Assembly: GCF_014651515.1 (NCBI RefSeq)
Contig: NZ_BMXA01000006.1
Span: 62,001 to 126,000, forward strand
Direction of reading: 5' to 3'
Length of the DNA stretch: 64,000 nucleotides
Source of the DNA: Arenicella chitinivorans
Lineage (GTDB): Bacteria; Pseudomonadota; Gammaproteobacteria; Arenicellales; Arenicellaceae
Shown: in pieces, positions 28,608 to 37,666 of the stretch
How the letters are laid out: the number at the start of each line of letters is the position of its first letter
Position numbering within the stretch: the stretch's first letter is position 1
Made by a program: the position numbers and the translations under genes
The notes under the pieces: model-generated
Database searches by the model: none
What the model was told of the DNA's origin: nothing
The model's input: the letters and a program-made list of their open reading frames with translations, nothing else

Positions 28608-29897
28608 TTACGTGGCTTGTTTTACCTTTAACCCCGCCTTCGGAAATCGCACCGTAAACTGACAGTATTCGCGTACTTGGTTTTGAATTGAAACAAAGCC
28701 GCCAACGCTCTTGATCAGCAACCTGAGCTCACCCAATGTTTGCTCGTGTTCAGACAGCGATAACTGCTTACTTCGACTGTGGTAATCCGGTAGAAAGATT
28801 AGTTTTATCGCGCGCTCCAACGGCATGGATTTCGCACTGTCGACATCTAGCAACTCCAATTCAACGGCCCGCGTAATAATGTCCTCAAAGTCTAAGCCTT
28901 CGCCGTCATCTCTAACCATCACAAGATAGTCCGTTGGTGTTTCATGAATCGATACGTAGATCGACATAAAACTTTCTTTTCCAGCCATTACTCGAAATTC
29001 CGGTGGACGCCCGCCATGCTGGATACTATTTCGAATAAACTGTTCAACCAGCTGCTCAACCACCATAGACAGCGGCTCAGGAAGTTGATTAGTTTCGACC
29101 CCAGACACCGTGAGTTCAGCATGGTGACCAGTAAAGCTCGACTCTTCACGAACCACGTGTTCAAGAAATTCACGAAAATTCTGCGGCACCGGCAGGGGCG
29201 CGTCATTTGCGGAAAGTACCGTAATTTCGTGTTTCCAGTCTCGCCGCGCGCGCAAGCCTGCATAACACACATAACATGCCATTAACCCTGCGAGGATCAA
29301 TCCTGCATATTGCGCGCTTCTCATCAGCTGTGTGCGCCGAGTGACAACACGCTCAAACTTGGTCACCAACAGACCCAGCTTAAGTTTGGCCGCGTCAAAT
29401 TGGGCGTCGCGCAGTAGACGGATTGTAGAGCCAATCTCAAACTCATCATTGCCGAGCAAAGAATTCAGGGGTTGGATTGAGAAAGATTGACCAGGGACGA
29501 CCGCATCATGCCCAGTTTCCAGCGCTTCTAACTCAGTGATCAATCGGGCAATTTCAGCCTCCGTGAGATCCGCATGGACCCGGCCTGGTAAAGTCGAAAC
29601 GGTACCAGCGACAAATACCAGCCTGTCCAGCTTCTTCTGATTCCAGTGCGAAACAAGCACGTAAGCTATGACATAGGTCACCAGTGCCACGCTCGCGACC
29701 ATTATTTTTTTAAACCTTAAATCGTTTTCCAATGAAATACCCTGCCCAAACCGAGCCCCTCCTCTCTTGCCAATCTTAGCGCATGCGCTGTTAAATACAA
29801 ACCGCCATCGTAGTTTACGGCGATACCAGACAAATGCCTTACAATTTGACTTTGCGAGTTGAGACGGTTTAACTCTACCTTGAGTGACGTCGGTCAT
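28608..29897 (-). CDS. membrane-anchored CheA-P4-like ATPase domain protein, no phosphotransfer domain
   Basis: Residues about 66-84 and 196-215 are transmembrane, enclosing a periplasmic or extracytoplasmic part of about 110 residues. From about residue 240 the protein follows the CheA ATPase (P4) domain: N box EQFIRNSIQHG (compare LVRNSLDHG in E. coli CheA), G1 box RDDGEGLDFEDI, and the CheA-specific ERAIKLIFLPDYHSR. The glycine-rich G2 lid (GRGVGMD in CheA) is replaced by EHEQTLGEL, so ATP binding may be weakened. There is no histidine phosphotransfer, dimerisation or CheW-like domain. ATG 29897 has AAGG 6 nt upstream; ATG 29702 is an alternative start that begins at the first membrane helix. 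No receiver, CheW or chemoreceptor gene lies nearby. The family relation is inferred from motif alignment by eye. Confidence 0.7.
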   Translation of the reverse strand: MTDVTQGRVKPSQLAKSNCKAFVWYRRKLRWRFVFNSACAKIGKRGGARFGQGISLENDLRFKKIMVASVALVTYVIAYVLVSHWNQKKLDRLVFVAGTVSTLPGRVHADLTEAEIARLITELEALETGHDAVVPGQSFSIQPLNSLLGNDEFEIGSTIRLLRDAQFDAAKLKLGLLVTKFERVVTRRTQLMRSAQYAGLILAGLMACYVCYAGLRARRDWKHEITVLSANDAPLPVPQNFREFLEHVVREESSFTGHHAELTVSGVETNQLPEPLSMVVEQLVEQFIRNSIQHGGRPPEFRVMAGKESFMSIYVSIHETPTDYLVMVRDDGEGLDFEDIITRAVELELLDVDSAKSMPLERAIKLIFLPDYHSRSKQLSLSEHEQTLGELRLLIKSVGGFVSIQNQVREYCQFTVRFPKAGLKVKQAT

Positions 29898-29930
29898 GAC
29901 TGACCTTGATCAATACTACATACGTCCGTG

Positions 29931-29973
29931 TTCACGTGAAGGTTGATGCGCCTCATTCGCTATCAACGTTCAC
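29931..29973. promoter_or_regulatory. palindrome and inverted repeat ahead of the CheA-like gene
   Basis: The perfect 10-bp palindrome TTCACGTGAA (29931-29940) merges into a 12-bp inverted repeat, GTGAAGGTTGAT (29936-29947) with ATCAACGTTCAC (29962-29973), 11 of 12 paired. It lies 34-76 bp upstream of the ATG at 29897 and downstream of the 97-aa gene. It could be an operator for the CheA-like gene or a weak terminator; no T run follows on the minus strand. Confidence 0.4.
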
Positions 29974-30038
29974 TTACTTTAGCGCAACCCGTGCGCAGTT
30001 GATACTAAACGGTGGTACTACACCGAGGGTATAAGATT

Positions 30039-30332
30039 CTAATGGAAGTAACTATTGATTGGAATCAAATCTAGAAAATCGTCTTCACTCATAAGATCGG
30101 CAGTGGCCGAGTCGAAATCAGTCGACTCCATTGCAAGCTCCGGCGTCGCCTGAACAAGTGGGAGGTTAACGTCAGCAGGCTGAGAAATCTTTATGAACGC
30201 TACCGTATGCCAGTCACGCACAAACTCCTGTATGCGCTGCGGATGTTGTTGCGGTGCTACCGCAACCGGTTTTTGTACTTCACAAGCTTCATTGGTCTGA
30301 GTTGAATTTGGGGAGCTATTTCTTCGTTTCAT
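30039..30332 (-). CDS. hypothetical 97-aa protein, acidic C-terminus
   Basis: I do not recognise this protein. GGAG lies 7 nt upstream of the ATG, which supports it as a real gene. The N-terminus is basic and polar (MKRRNSSPNSTQ), the middle holds an FVRDWHTVAFIKI stretch, and the last 30 residues are acidic (TDFDSATADLMSEDDFLDLIP). It has no signal peptide or membrane segment. It lies 141 bp upstream of the CheA-like gene on the same strand and might be expressed with it. Confidence 0.6.
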   Translation of the reverse strand: MKRRNSSPNSTQTNEACEVQKPVAVAPQQHPQRIQEFVRDWHTVAFIKISQPADVNLPLVQATPELAMESTDFDSATADLMSEDDFLDLIPINSYFH

Positions 30333-30802
30333 CTTTGTACTCCGTTGTCAGCGTCGTCGGACGAATTGAAACTGCAGTGTGCGAGGAATAGGAATATCAC
30401 TCTACACACCCTACTTTGCAGATATCCAAACGCCAATTGTACGAGTCCCCAGTCATATACAATCACCTTCGGCAAGTTTGGATTTGCGTTTCGGTAAACA
30501 AACCAATCGACCTGGTTTGGCAGTCTAAATGTTTAGCTTAGAAAGGCTTGCCCGCCAAATTGAGTGGGCAAGCTTCCAGACTATCAGTGTGCACCAAATC
30601 ACTATCACTATGCAACTATTTATTCATTTTCAAATGCTTACCATTATTACGCCATGACCAACCTTAGGATTGGCCGCTAAACCACACCTAGGCCGAGCAG
30701 TGTCATACAAGACAAATGTTTACCAAGGGTAAAGCATTCATACTCGGTTTAATCTGCAGTTGATTCAATGTCACCAGATCGAAGGTGAACGTGAACCACA
30801 CT
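30333..30802. other. 470-bp intergenic region without a gene
   Basis: I see no credible coding frame here. The region must hold the promoter of the 97-aa gene at its left end. A hairpin with an 8- to 10-bp stem lies at 30544-30575 (GCTTGCCC / GGGCAAGC, 12-nt loop). On the minus strand it is followed by CCTTTCT, so it could be a weak, distant terminator for the efflux operon ending at 30803. The stretch 30590-30660 is AT-rich. Confidence 0.5.
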
Positions 30803-32194
30803 TCACTCGCTCAAACCGCCGCCGAGTGCCACATACAAACCGAGCAGATTTGCAGTTTGAATACGCCGAACCTGTAACAAGGCCTGCTCTGCAGCGAACA
30901 AATTTCGTTCGGCATCTAAGACTTCAATATATCGCACAACGCCCTCTTCATAACGTTTCTTTGCGAGTTCCGCTAAGCGTCGTTGCGCCACAATACCGCG
31001 TTGCTGTGCCTGTAATTGCTCGGCGAGGAAGCGACGTGCGGCAAGCGCGTCCGCCACCTCTTGAAATGCAACCTGAATTGCCTTTTCGTACTCCGCCAAC
31101 GCGATGCGCTCTCTTGAATTAGTCGCGTCCAGATTCGCACGTCGTCGCCCGAGATCGAAGATGGGAAGGTCGATTGACGGCCCGTAAGACCACGCCCGAG
31201 CATCCGAACCAACTAAATCATCGAGTTCAGCAGACGCGTACCCATAACTAGCAGTCAGGCGAATCGACGGGAAAAAAGCCGCACGCGCTGCACCGATATT
31301 GGCTCGCGCAGCTATCAGTCGACGCTCCGCCGCGTGCAAGTCCGGGCGACGCTCCAATAACTCGGACGGCAACCCCGCATCCAATTCCAACGCGTTCAGT
31401 TGCTGTCCAAGTGGCAAGCCAGGCGGCAACGCCTCATCCACCGAACCACCAATTAAAACCGTCAACAAGTTTTGACTGTTTGAGTATGCCAACCGAAGCG
31501 CTGCCAGCTCGGCCTCCGCCTGCGTCAAAAGCGTCTGCGCTTGCCTAAACTCAAGTTCCGATGTGACGCCCGCCGCAAGTCGACGATCCGCAATTCTAAG
31601 CTGTTCACGTCGCGCATCGACCGTCGCTTCGGCAAGCGCTACTCGCTCCTCTGCCTCCAGTGCAGATAAGTACGCATTCGTCACCGAACGCATCAATGAG
31701 AGCTGAAATGCGCGCGCGGCTTCGGCAGTAGCAAGATAGTTGTTGCGCGCCGAAGCTGATGTATTTCTTACCCGCCCCCAGAAGTCCAGTTCAAACGCAG
31801 AAACGACCGTACTGAGGCCATACTGCTCGCTGACTCCCGCCGCTTCACCAACTAGGGCCGATGAGGTTCTAGCGCGCTGACCACTTGCGCTAAGCGCTAA
31901 TGTCGGCAAGCGGTCAGCACGAGCTATACCGTATGCGGCACGTGCTTCCTCGACCCGTTCAACCGCGACCCGCAAGTCCCGGTTACTCGACAACGCTGCA
32001 TCGATCAGCGCTTCCAAGCGTGAATCTTGAATCAGCTCACGCCAATCCAAATCCATCGCCTCATACGTTTTATTGGCCGGTTCATCTTCGGCCGCATAGT
32101 TTTGTGGCACGGGCAAGTCTGGCCGCACATGCTTAGGTGCCAACTGGCAGGCAGACAGAGACAACACAATAAAAATAACACCGAATCTAGTCAT
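30803..32194 (-). CDS. outer-membrane efflux channel, NodT/OprM family
   Basis: The TolC-like outer-membrane lipoprotein of the tripartite pump. The 463-residue protein starts at ATG 32194, with GGAGG 9 nt upstream. The signal peptide ends VLSLSAC, followed by APKHVRPDLPVP as in OprM-type channels. Long heptad helices (DRRLAAGVTSELEFRQAQTLL and AKKRYEEGVVRYIEVLDAER) are the duplicated outer-membrane-efflux repeats. The start overlaps the stop of the RND gene by 8 bp. It is the last gene of the operon. Confidence 0.93.
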   Translation of the reverse strand: MTRFGVIFIVLSLSACQLAPKHVRPDLPVPQNYAAEDEPANKTYEAMDLDWRELIQDSRLEALIDAALSSNRDLRVAVERVEEARAAYGIARADRLPTLALSASGQRARTSSALVGEAAGVSEQYGLSTVVSAFELDFWGRVRNTSASARNNYLATAEAARAFQLSLMRSVTNAYLSALEAEERVALAEATVDARREQLRIADRRLAAGVTSELEFRQAQTLLTQAEAELAALRLAYSNSQNLLTVLIGGSVDEALPPGLPLGQQLNALELDAGLPSELLERRPDLHAAERRLIAARANIGAARAAFFPSIRLTASYGYASAELDDLVGSDARAWSYGPSIDLPIFDLGRRRANLDATNSRERIALAEYEKAIQVAFQEVADALAARRFLAEQLQAQQRGIVAQRRLAELAKKRYEEGVVRYIEVLDAERNLFAAEQALLQVRRIQTANLLGLYVALGGGLSE

Positions 32195-35100
32195 GAGATG
32201 AGACCTCCAAAGCGCCAACCGATGCTCCGTCAAACGCCGTCTTGTCACCAGCTATCCAGCGTCGAACCGCTAAATAACTAAGTGGAATAAAAAAGATACC
32301 CAGCAGGGTTGCCACAATGACACCGCCCATAACTCCGGTACCAACAGCGATCCGACTGGCGGCACCAGCACCGGATGATAGAGCCAAGGGCACCATGCCA
32401 AGAATGAACGCCATGGACGTCATGATAATAGGACGCAGACGCAATCGAACTGCATTCATGGTGGCTCGAAAAATACTTTGTCCCTCAGCCTCTTCCTCCA
32501 AGGCAAATTCGACAATGAGTATGGAGTTCTTTGCCGCCAAACCAATGATTGTGACTAAACCAACATTGAAATAGATATCGGCAGGCAAGCCCCGCATTAA
32601 CGAGAACAATACCGCACCTAACACGCCAAGCGGCACCACCAAAAGTACCGATAATGGAATAGACCAGCTCTCATACAAGGCTGCCAATAACAAAAACACG
32701 ACGAGCAAAGACATTGCCATAAGGGTTCCAACTTGGCCGGCCGATTGTTGTTCCTCATAGGATAATCCAGTCCACTCGTAGCCAAAGCCTTCGGGCAGCT
32801 GAGCGCTCAGTTTTACCATTTCGGCCATCGCCTCACCGGTGGAGAACCCGGGCGCGGGTACACCAGAGATTGTCTGAGATGGATACCCATTGTAGCGATT
32901 AAGCTGCGGTGATCCAGCGGTCCACTCCACGGTGGTGAATGCGCCAAAGGGCACCATGTCGCCGTGCGCGCTTCTTACACGGAGGTCCAACACATCCTCC
33001 GGCGTCATACGGAACTGTGCATCGGCTTGCACTAGCACGCGAAGAATCCGACCGGCTCGAGCAAAGTCATTGGCATAAGCGCCTCCCATCGCGATCGATA
33101 ACGTCGAGTTGACGTCGCTGATTGCCAGACCCAAAGCACGCGCTTTGGTTCGATCGATATTCACTCGCAACTGCGGCGCGTCAGCCTGACCTTCTGGCCT
33201 TACCTGCGTTAAGACGGCGCTCTGACTGGCCGCCCCGAGCAACTGGTTGCGCGCTTGCGTCAAAGCCTCGTGACCGTGACCAGCTCGATCCTGAAGCACA
33301 AATGTAAAGCCACTGGCCACACCGAGTTCACGAATCGGAGGCGGGTTCAGTGTAAAGATGATCGCTTGCTTAACTCTACCGAGAGCGCCCATAGCGCGTG
33401 CTGCGAGCGAACTGGCGCTATTTTCCTCACCGGGACGCTCATCCCAAGGTTTAAGCGACACAAACGCCATTGCATTGGCTTGTCCTGCCCCAAAGAAACT
33501 GAATCCACGCACCAAGGTCACAGCGTCTACCTGTGGTTGATTCTGGTAAAACTCAGTCACATGGGCAATGGCTTCATTGGTTCGCTCAGTCGTCGCGCCG
33601 GGCGGTGCTTGAATCACGGTAAAGACACTACCTTGGTCCTCGCTCGGAATGAAACTACCCGGCAAACGGCTAAATAACAGAATCGTCACCGCCACGAGCA
33701 AGAAAAAGGTCGCGATAAACCTAACCGGTCGAGACAACATAAAGCCAACCACTGATTGATACCTTAATGTGGTGCGTGCGAACCAATCATTAAACGCCCG
33801 AAAATAGGTACCTGCCGGAGACTGTGCTGCATCAGGAGACTTTGGCTTCAACAAGGTCGCGCACAGTGCCGGTGTTAAGGTGAAGGCTAAAATGGCCGAG
33901 AATGTTATCGACACCGCAAGCGTTAATGCAAACTGTCGATAAATACCACCGGTCGAACCAGGGAAAAATGCCATTGGTACAAACACAGACACCAGCACCA
34001 GGGTAATACCTACGATTGCCGATGTAATCTGCTTCATGGCCACCACAGTAGCCTCATAGGCAGGCAAGTCGTCTTCTTCCATGACTCGTTCAACATTTTC
34101 GACCACCACGATCGCGTCATCGACCAGGATTCCAATCGCAAGCACCATCGCAAAAAGGGTTAACACATTGATCGAAAAACCGAATATCCACAGCCCAATA
34201 CAACCACCAGCTAGCGCTACAGGTACGACGATGGTTGGTATGAGTGTGGCCCGCCAGCTTTGCAAAAACAAAAACATAACCAACACAATCAAGACCATGG
34301 CTTCTACGAGGGTCTTCACGACTTCCTTAATGGATATCTCGATAAACGGCGTGGTGTCGTAAGGCACGCTCCAGCCAATATCCTCTGGAAAAGATGCCTC
34401 CATTTCTTCTAATCGTTTTCGCACACCAGCTGCTGCGTCGAGGGCATTCGCACCGGTACTTAGCTGCACGGCCATCCCCGCGGCCGGCTTGCCATTCATT
34501 TCGAGGTTAAAGAGATAGTCCTGCGCACCCAATTCCACGCGCGCGACATCGCCGAGGCGTACTGCAGACCCGTCGGTATTCGAACGTAGAATAATGGATT
34601 CAAACTCTTCGGTAGTCTCGAATCGACTCTGGGTAAGAATCGGTGCGGTAACCTCGACGCCGGGGGCGATCGGACGATCCCCCAGAGTTCCCCCAGGCGA
34701 TTGGCTGTTCTGCTCGCGCACCGCAGCGAGCACCTCGGAGGCCGAAAGCTTATAGCTCGCCAGTTTGTCAGGGTCCAACCAAATACGCATCGCGTACTCA
34801 GAGGAAAATGACTGGATGTCCCCAACTCCGGGGACACGACGTAACTCGTCCACCACTCGAGTATTAACAAAGTTACCCAACTCCAGAGTATCGGTAGCGC
34901 CAGTTTTAGAGGTCATCGCCACGATCATCAGGAAACTAGACGAGGCCTTGTTCACCTGAATCCCTTGTCGCCGCACCTCCTCTGGTAGCCGTTGCTCAAT
35001 GGTCTGCAGTCGGTTTTGCACATCCACTTGCGCCACGTCGACGTCGGTACCCGCATCGAAGGTGACAGTGATCGTGGCCGTACCATTCGATTGACTTGTT

Positions 35101-35342
35101 GAAGACATGTACAAAAAGCCTTCCACACCATTGAGAGCCTGCTCAATAACCTGTGTAACGTTGGTTTCCAGGACACGCGCATCGGCACCCGGATAGTTTA
35201 CGCTCACGGACAGTGACGGCGGTGCAATCGACGGGTACTGCTCGATTGCGAGGCTCCGCAATGCGCTCAAACCTGCCAACAGGATTGTCAGTGCGATGAC
35301 CCAAGCAAAGATGGGTCGATCAATGTAAAAACGCGGATTCAT
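32187..35342 (-). CDS. RND multidrug efflux transporter, HAE1 (AcrB/MexB) family
   Basis: The inner-membrane proton-driven pump, 1051 residues with twelve expected membrane helices and two large periplasmic loops. It opens MNPRFYIDRPIFAWV, and the proton-relay aspartates appear in GILVDDAIVVVENVERVM. Other family blocks are AIEQYPSIAPP, LNGVEGFLYMSS and FFPGSTGGIYRQFA. Substrates cannot be told from sequence; solvents, dyes and antibiotics are typical. Its ATG shares one base with the TGA of the adaptor gene, and the outer-membrane channel follows. Confidence 0.95.
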   Translation of the reverse strand: MNPRFYIDRPIFAWVIALTILLAGLSALRSLAIEQYPSIAPPSLSVSVNYPGADARVLETNVTQVIEQALNGVEGFLYMSSTSQSNGTATITVTFDAGTDVDVAQVDVQNRLQTIEQRLPEEVRRQGIQVNKASSSFLMIVAMTSKTGATDTLELGNFVNTRVVDELRRVPGVGDIQSFSSEYAMRIWLDPDKLASYKLSASEVLAAVREQNSQSPGGTLGDRPIAPGVEVTAPILTQSRFETTEEFESIILRSNTDGSAVRLGDVARVELGAQDYLFNLEMNGKPAAGMAVQLSTGANALDAAAGVRKRLEEMEASFPEDIGWSVPYDTTPFIEISIKEVVKTLVEAMVLIVLVMFLFLQSWRATLIPTIVVPVALAGGCIGLWIFGFSINVLTLFAMVLAIGILVDDAIVVVENVERVMEEDDLPAYEATVVAMKQITSAIVGITLVLVSVFVPMAFFPGSTGGIYRQFALTLAVSITFSAILAFTLTPALCATLLKPKSPDAAQSPAGTYFRAFNDWFARTTLRYQSVVGFMLSRPVRFIATFFLLVAVTILLFSRLPGSFIPSEDQGSVFTVIQAPPGATTERTNEAIAHVTEFYQNQPQVDAVTLVRGFSFFGAGQANAMAFVSLKPWDERPGEENSASSLAARAMGALGRVKQAIIFTLNPPPIRELGVASGFTFVLQDRAGHGHEALTQARNQLLGAASQSAVLTQVRPEGQADAPQLRVNIDRTKARALGLAISDVNSTLSIAMGGAYANDFARAGRILRVLVQADAQFRMTPEDVLDLRVRSAHGDMVPFGAFTTVEWTAGSPQLNRYNGYPSQTISGVPAPGFSTGEAMAEMVKLSAQLPEGFGYEWTGLSYEEQQSAGQVGTLMAMSLLVVFLLLAALYESWSIPLSVLLVVPLGVLGAVLFSLMRGLPADIYFNVGLVTIIGLAAKNSILIVEFALEEEAEGQSIFRATMNAVRLRLRPIIMTSMAFILGMVPLALSSGAGAASRIAVGTGVMGGVIVATLLGIFFIPLSYLAVRRWIAGDKTAFDGASVGALEVSSHD

Positions 35343-36640
35343 CAGGTGCGCTCCGGATTAACGGTTTCGGTACTTTGTTCGGTACTTTGTTCGGTACTTT
35401 GTTCGGTACTTTGTTCGGTACTTTGTTCGGTACTTTGTTCGGTACTTTGTTCGGTACTTTGTTCGGAAGGCGCGACAGGTTCCTTCGCTGATACGTTTAA
35501 AGATGGTTCAGTGATTTGCATGTCTGCATTCACCACGGTAACCGGCGCGCCGGGGACTATTTTTTGTAATCCATCAACAATCACGCGCTCGCCACCACGT
35601 AAACCTGACGCTATACGCCAATAGCCATTGGTAAGTTCACCCAGTTGCACCGGTCGGAGTTCAACTTGGTTAGATTGACTAACTACCATCACGGATGCAC
35701 TCTGAGGGCTTATTTGAACCGCTCGTTGTGGCACTAGAATAGTGTCTGGGCGTACGCCTGCCATTAACTTGGCCCGCACAAACTGCCCTGGCACCAAAAT
35801 TTGTTCCGGATTTGGAAACTCCGCACGTACCGCCAATGTGCCAGTATCTTGGTCAATGGAATAACTGAAGAAATCCAGATGCCCTTGATGCGGATACACT
35901 GAGCCGTCTTCGAGCTCGAGACTCACCATAATGCGTTCCAATTCTGGTACCTCGAGATCACCCTGAGCAATGTCACGCCGCGTTTTCAGCAGATCCGAAC
36001 TCGATTGCGAAAAATTTATGTACACATTGTCGATCTGCTCGATCGTGGTCAGCAGGGTTGCGCCTGCGGCACTGACTAAGGCACCTTCAGTCACCTGCGC
36101 TCGACCCGCACGCCCCTTGATCGGCGCAGTGACGGTGGCAAAACTTAAATTTAATTCCGCACTCTCCTGTTGTGCCAGCATTTGTGCCACGTCAGCTTGC
36201 GCAGTACGGAGTCTCGCCACCGCCGCGTCGTACTCCTGCTCGCTTATAGCTTGTTCTGCGACCAACCCCTTAAATCGCCGGACATCCTGTTGCGCATTCG
36301 CAACGGTAGCTTGCGCACGCGCCAAAGAGGCATTCACTGCATTTAATTCAGCTTTGAGTTCCCGCGGATCAATCTCAAACAGAGGTTGCCCCTCTTCCAC
36401 ATCCCTGCCCTCAGTATACAAGCGCCGATCCACAATACCGTCCACGCGGGCACGAACTTCAGCCGTTCGAATCGCCTGTACTCGGCCAGGAAACTCCACA
36501 ATATTGTCGGTGCGGACGGGCTTAATCGTCACAACGCTAACTTCGGGCGCCATCATCTGGGGAGCTTGATTGCCATTACTGCACGCGACCAACGCCACGA
36601 CAACAAACAAGCTCAATAAACTGCGATAAATTTTTTTCAT
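35342..36640 (-). CDS. RND efflux periplasmic adaptor (AcrA/MexA family) with STEQ repeat tail
   Basis: A 432-residue membrane-fusion lipoprotein. The signal peptide ends VVALVAC. Then come the lipoyl half-motifs around VRARVDGIVDRRLYTEGRDVEEGQPLFEIDP, an alpha-hairpin (NAVNASLARAQATVANAQQDV to QESAELN), the second lipoyl half (APIKGRAGRAQVTEGALVSA) and the beta-barrel. The start is ATG 36640; a GTG at 36652 is less likely. The C-terminus is odd: after EPVAPSEQ it is a run of STEQ units encoded by eight identical 12-bp repeats (35369-35464), a tail not expected in AcrA proteins. It is the first gene of the pump operon, about 170 bp from the regulator gene upstream on the same strand. Confidence 0.93.
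   Translation of the reverse strand: MKKIYRSLLSLFVVVALVACSNGNQAPQMMAPEVSVVTIKPVRTDNIVEFPGRVQAIRTAEVRARVDGIVDRRLYTEGRDVEEGQPLFEIDPRELKAELNAVNASLARAQATVANAQQDVRRFKGLVAEQAISEQEYDAAVARLRTAQADVAQMLAQQESAELNLSFATVTAPIKGRAGRAQVTEGALVSAAGATLLTTIEQIDNVYINFSQSSSDLLKTRRDIAQGDLEVPELERIMVSLELEDGSVYPHQGHLDFFSYSIDQDTGTLAVRAEFPNPEQILVPGQFVRAKLMAGVRPDTILVPQRAVQISPQSASVMVVSQSNQVELRPVQLGELTNGYWRIASGLRGGERVIVDGLQKIVPGAPVTVVNADMQITEPSLNVSAKEPVAPSEQSTEQSTEQSTEQSTEQSTEQSTEQSTEQSTETVNPERT
35369..35464 (+). repeat. eight perfect 12-bp tandem repeats in the adaptor gene
   Basis: Eight identical copies of GGTACTTTGTTC lie head to tail inside the 3' end of the adaptor gene. On the coding strand they read as a (STEQ)n peptide. 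The unit is four codons, so loss or gain of copies keeps the frame. The perfect identity at silent positions points to recent expansion by slippage. Confidence 0.97.
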
Positions 36641-36809
36641 CTTAAAATACACTCAATACAACAGAGAGTTAAAATTGATACCTATGTACGGTTTTGCCGG
36701 CGACATCCTGCGCGCTTATAACGAGGCCGCATTCGCACCGCAAATCTGCAGGGTTCGTTCCTCAGGTGAGGGGTAAATCGGATTGGAATCGGTTATTGCT
36801 TCACGTCGA

Positions 36810-37262
36810 CTAAATTTTTTTGAGCGCATTGATCAAATCTTCAATATTCTCAATCATGACTTCGGTGACACGACACTGATCTTGTACTCGTTTCTGCTTA
36901 AAGGAATTCTTTGGCATATTGCTGACCGTTTTTTTCAACAGCTTCATGTGATCCACCAAGCGATCTTTCTTGCGCTCGAACAATTGTGTGTATGGTGAAT
37001 CGGGCAACTTGAAATAGTCTTGTCGTTCACCCATTAAGCTGACACGATCCAAAACTCCTAGCGACTCCAAAAGCCGTGTATTTGTACTGACACTGCCGCG
37101 ACTAACTTTCAACCGATCGACTAGATTTGAAAAGCTGATTGGCTCCTCTTCGAGCACAACCACCGCGAATATCTGACCGGCAATCTTTGGCAAGCCGTCA
37201 GCCTGCATTTTCAAGCCGGTATATTCGATAAATTCAATCTCAGTTTGCGTTAACTTCTTCAT
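36810..37262 (-). CDS. GbsR/MarR-type transcriptional regulator
   Basis: A 150-residue winged-helix regulator. TEIEFIEYTGLKMQADGLPKIAGQIFA, then LVDRLKVSRGSVSTNTRLLESLGVLDRV, is the GbsR-type reading of a MarR fold, and the remainder is a long dimerisation helix. The ATG at 37262 has GTGGGG about 6-9 nt upstream; the longer open frame to 37370 looks non-coding. It lies upstream of the RND operon on the same strand, so it is the likely local regulator of the pump. The ligand is unknown. Confidence 0.85.
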   Translation of the reverse strand: MKKLTQTEIEFIEYTGLKMQADGLPKIAGQIFAVVVLEEEPISFSNLVDRLKVSRGSVSTNTRLLESLGVLDRVSLMGERQDYFKLPDSPYTQLFERKKDRLVDHMKLLKKTVSNMPKNSFKQKRVQDQCRVTEVMIENIEDLINALKKI

Positions 37263-37489
37263 CTTTAGCCCCACAGACTCTCGCGATATATTGTTTAGTA
37301 TCAACTGAATGATTCGAACGCAAAAGTTAAAAAAAACGAAAACTCGGGACCTCACCATCGAGGTAATCAATCAGTTTTAGATATTATTACCAGTTTGAGG
37401 CCAGTTGAAACAGTCAGCCGCCGCCGCAAATCCTAACCCAACCAGCGTGTAGGTGATACTAAAATCATTTAGCATGACCGTCAATCATT

Positions 37490-37511
37490 TTGTTCAATTA
37501 TTATTGAACAA
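37490..37511. promoter_or_regulatory. perfect inverted repeat TTGTTCAAT-N4-ATTGAACAA, candidate operator
   Basis: Two perfect 9-bp arms, TTGTTCAAT (37490-37498) and ATTGAACAA (37503-37511), are separated by 4 bp. The size and symmetry fit a dimeric winged-helix regulator. It lies about 230 bp upstream of the GbsR-type gene and about 180 bp upstream of the membrane-protein gene on the other side, so either could be the target. Confidence 0.5.
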
Positions 37512-37666
37512 TTTAACTGTTTTAACGTTTTATTACACAAATACGCCAACAGCCTGCATATTCCACCGAAGATTCAAGGGTACGGAGATTTAGCAACGAT
37601 GGGCAACGTCGATAAAAATACTTGAGCTCACCGATGAATGCAGTAAAATCCCTTTTCATATTTATT

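Noticed and set aside
28608-29897. Ordinary two-component histidine kinase
   Set aside because: No HisKA-type phospho-histidine helix is visible, the motifs follow CheA rather than EnvZ-type kinases, and no receiver gene is adjacent.
35369-35464. Possible CRISPR-like array
   Set aside because: The repeats are directly adjacent with no spacers, the unit is only 12 bp and it lies in frame in a gene.
35346-35624. Plus-strand frame reading repeated VLCS units
   Set aside because: It is the antisense of the 12-bp repeat in the adaptor gene; it has no ribosome site and no independent support.
35970-36569. 199-aa frame antisense to the RND adaptor
   Set aside because: The adaptor on the other strand is unmistakable; the antisense frame is a by-product of codon usage.
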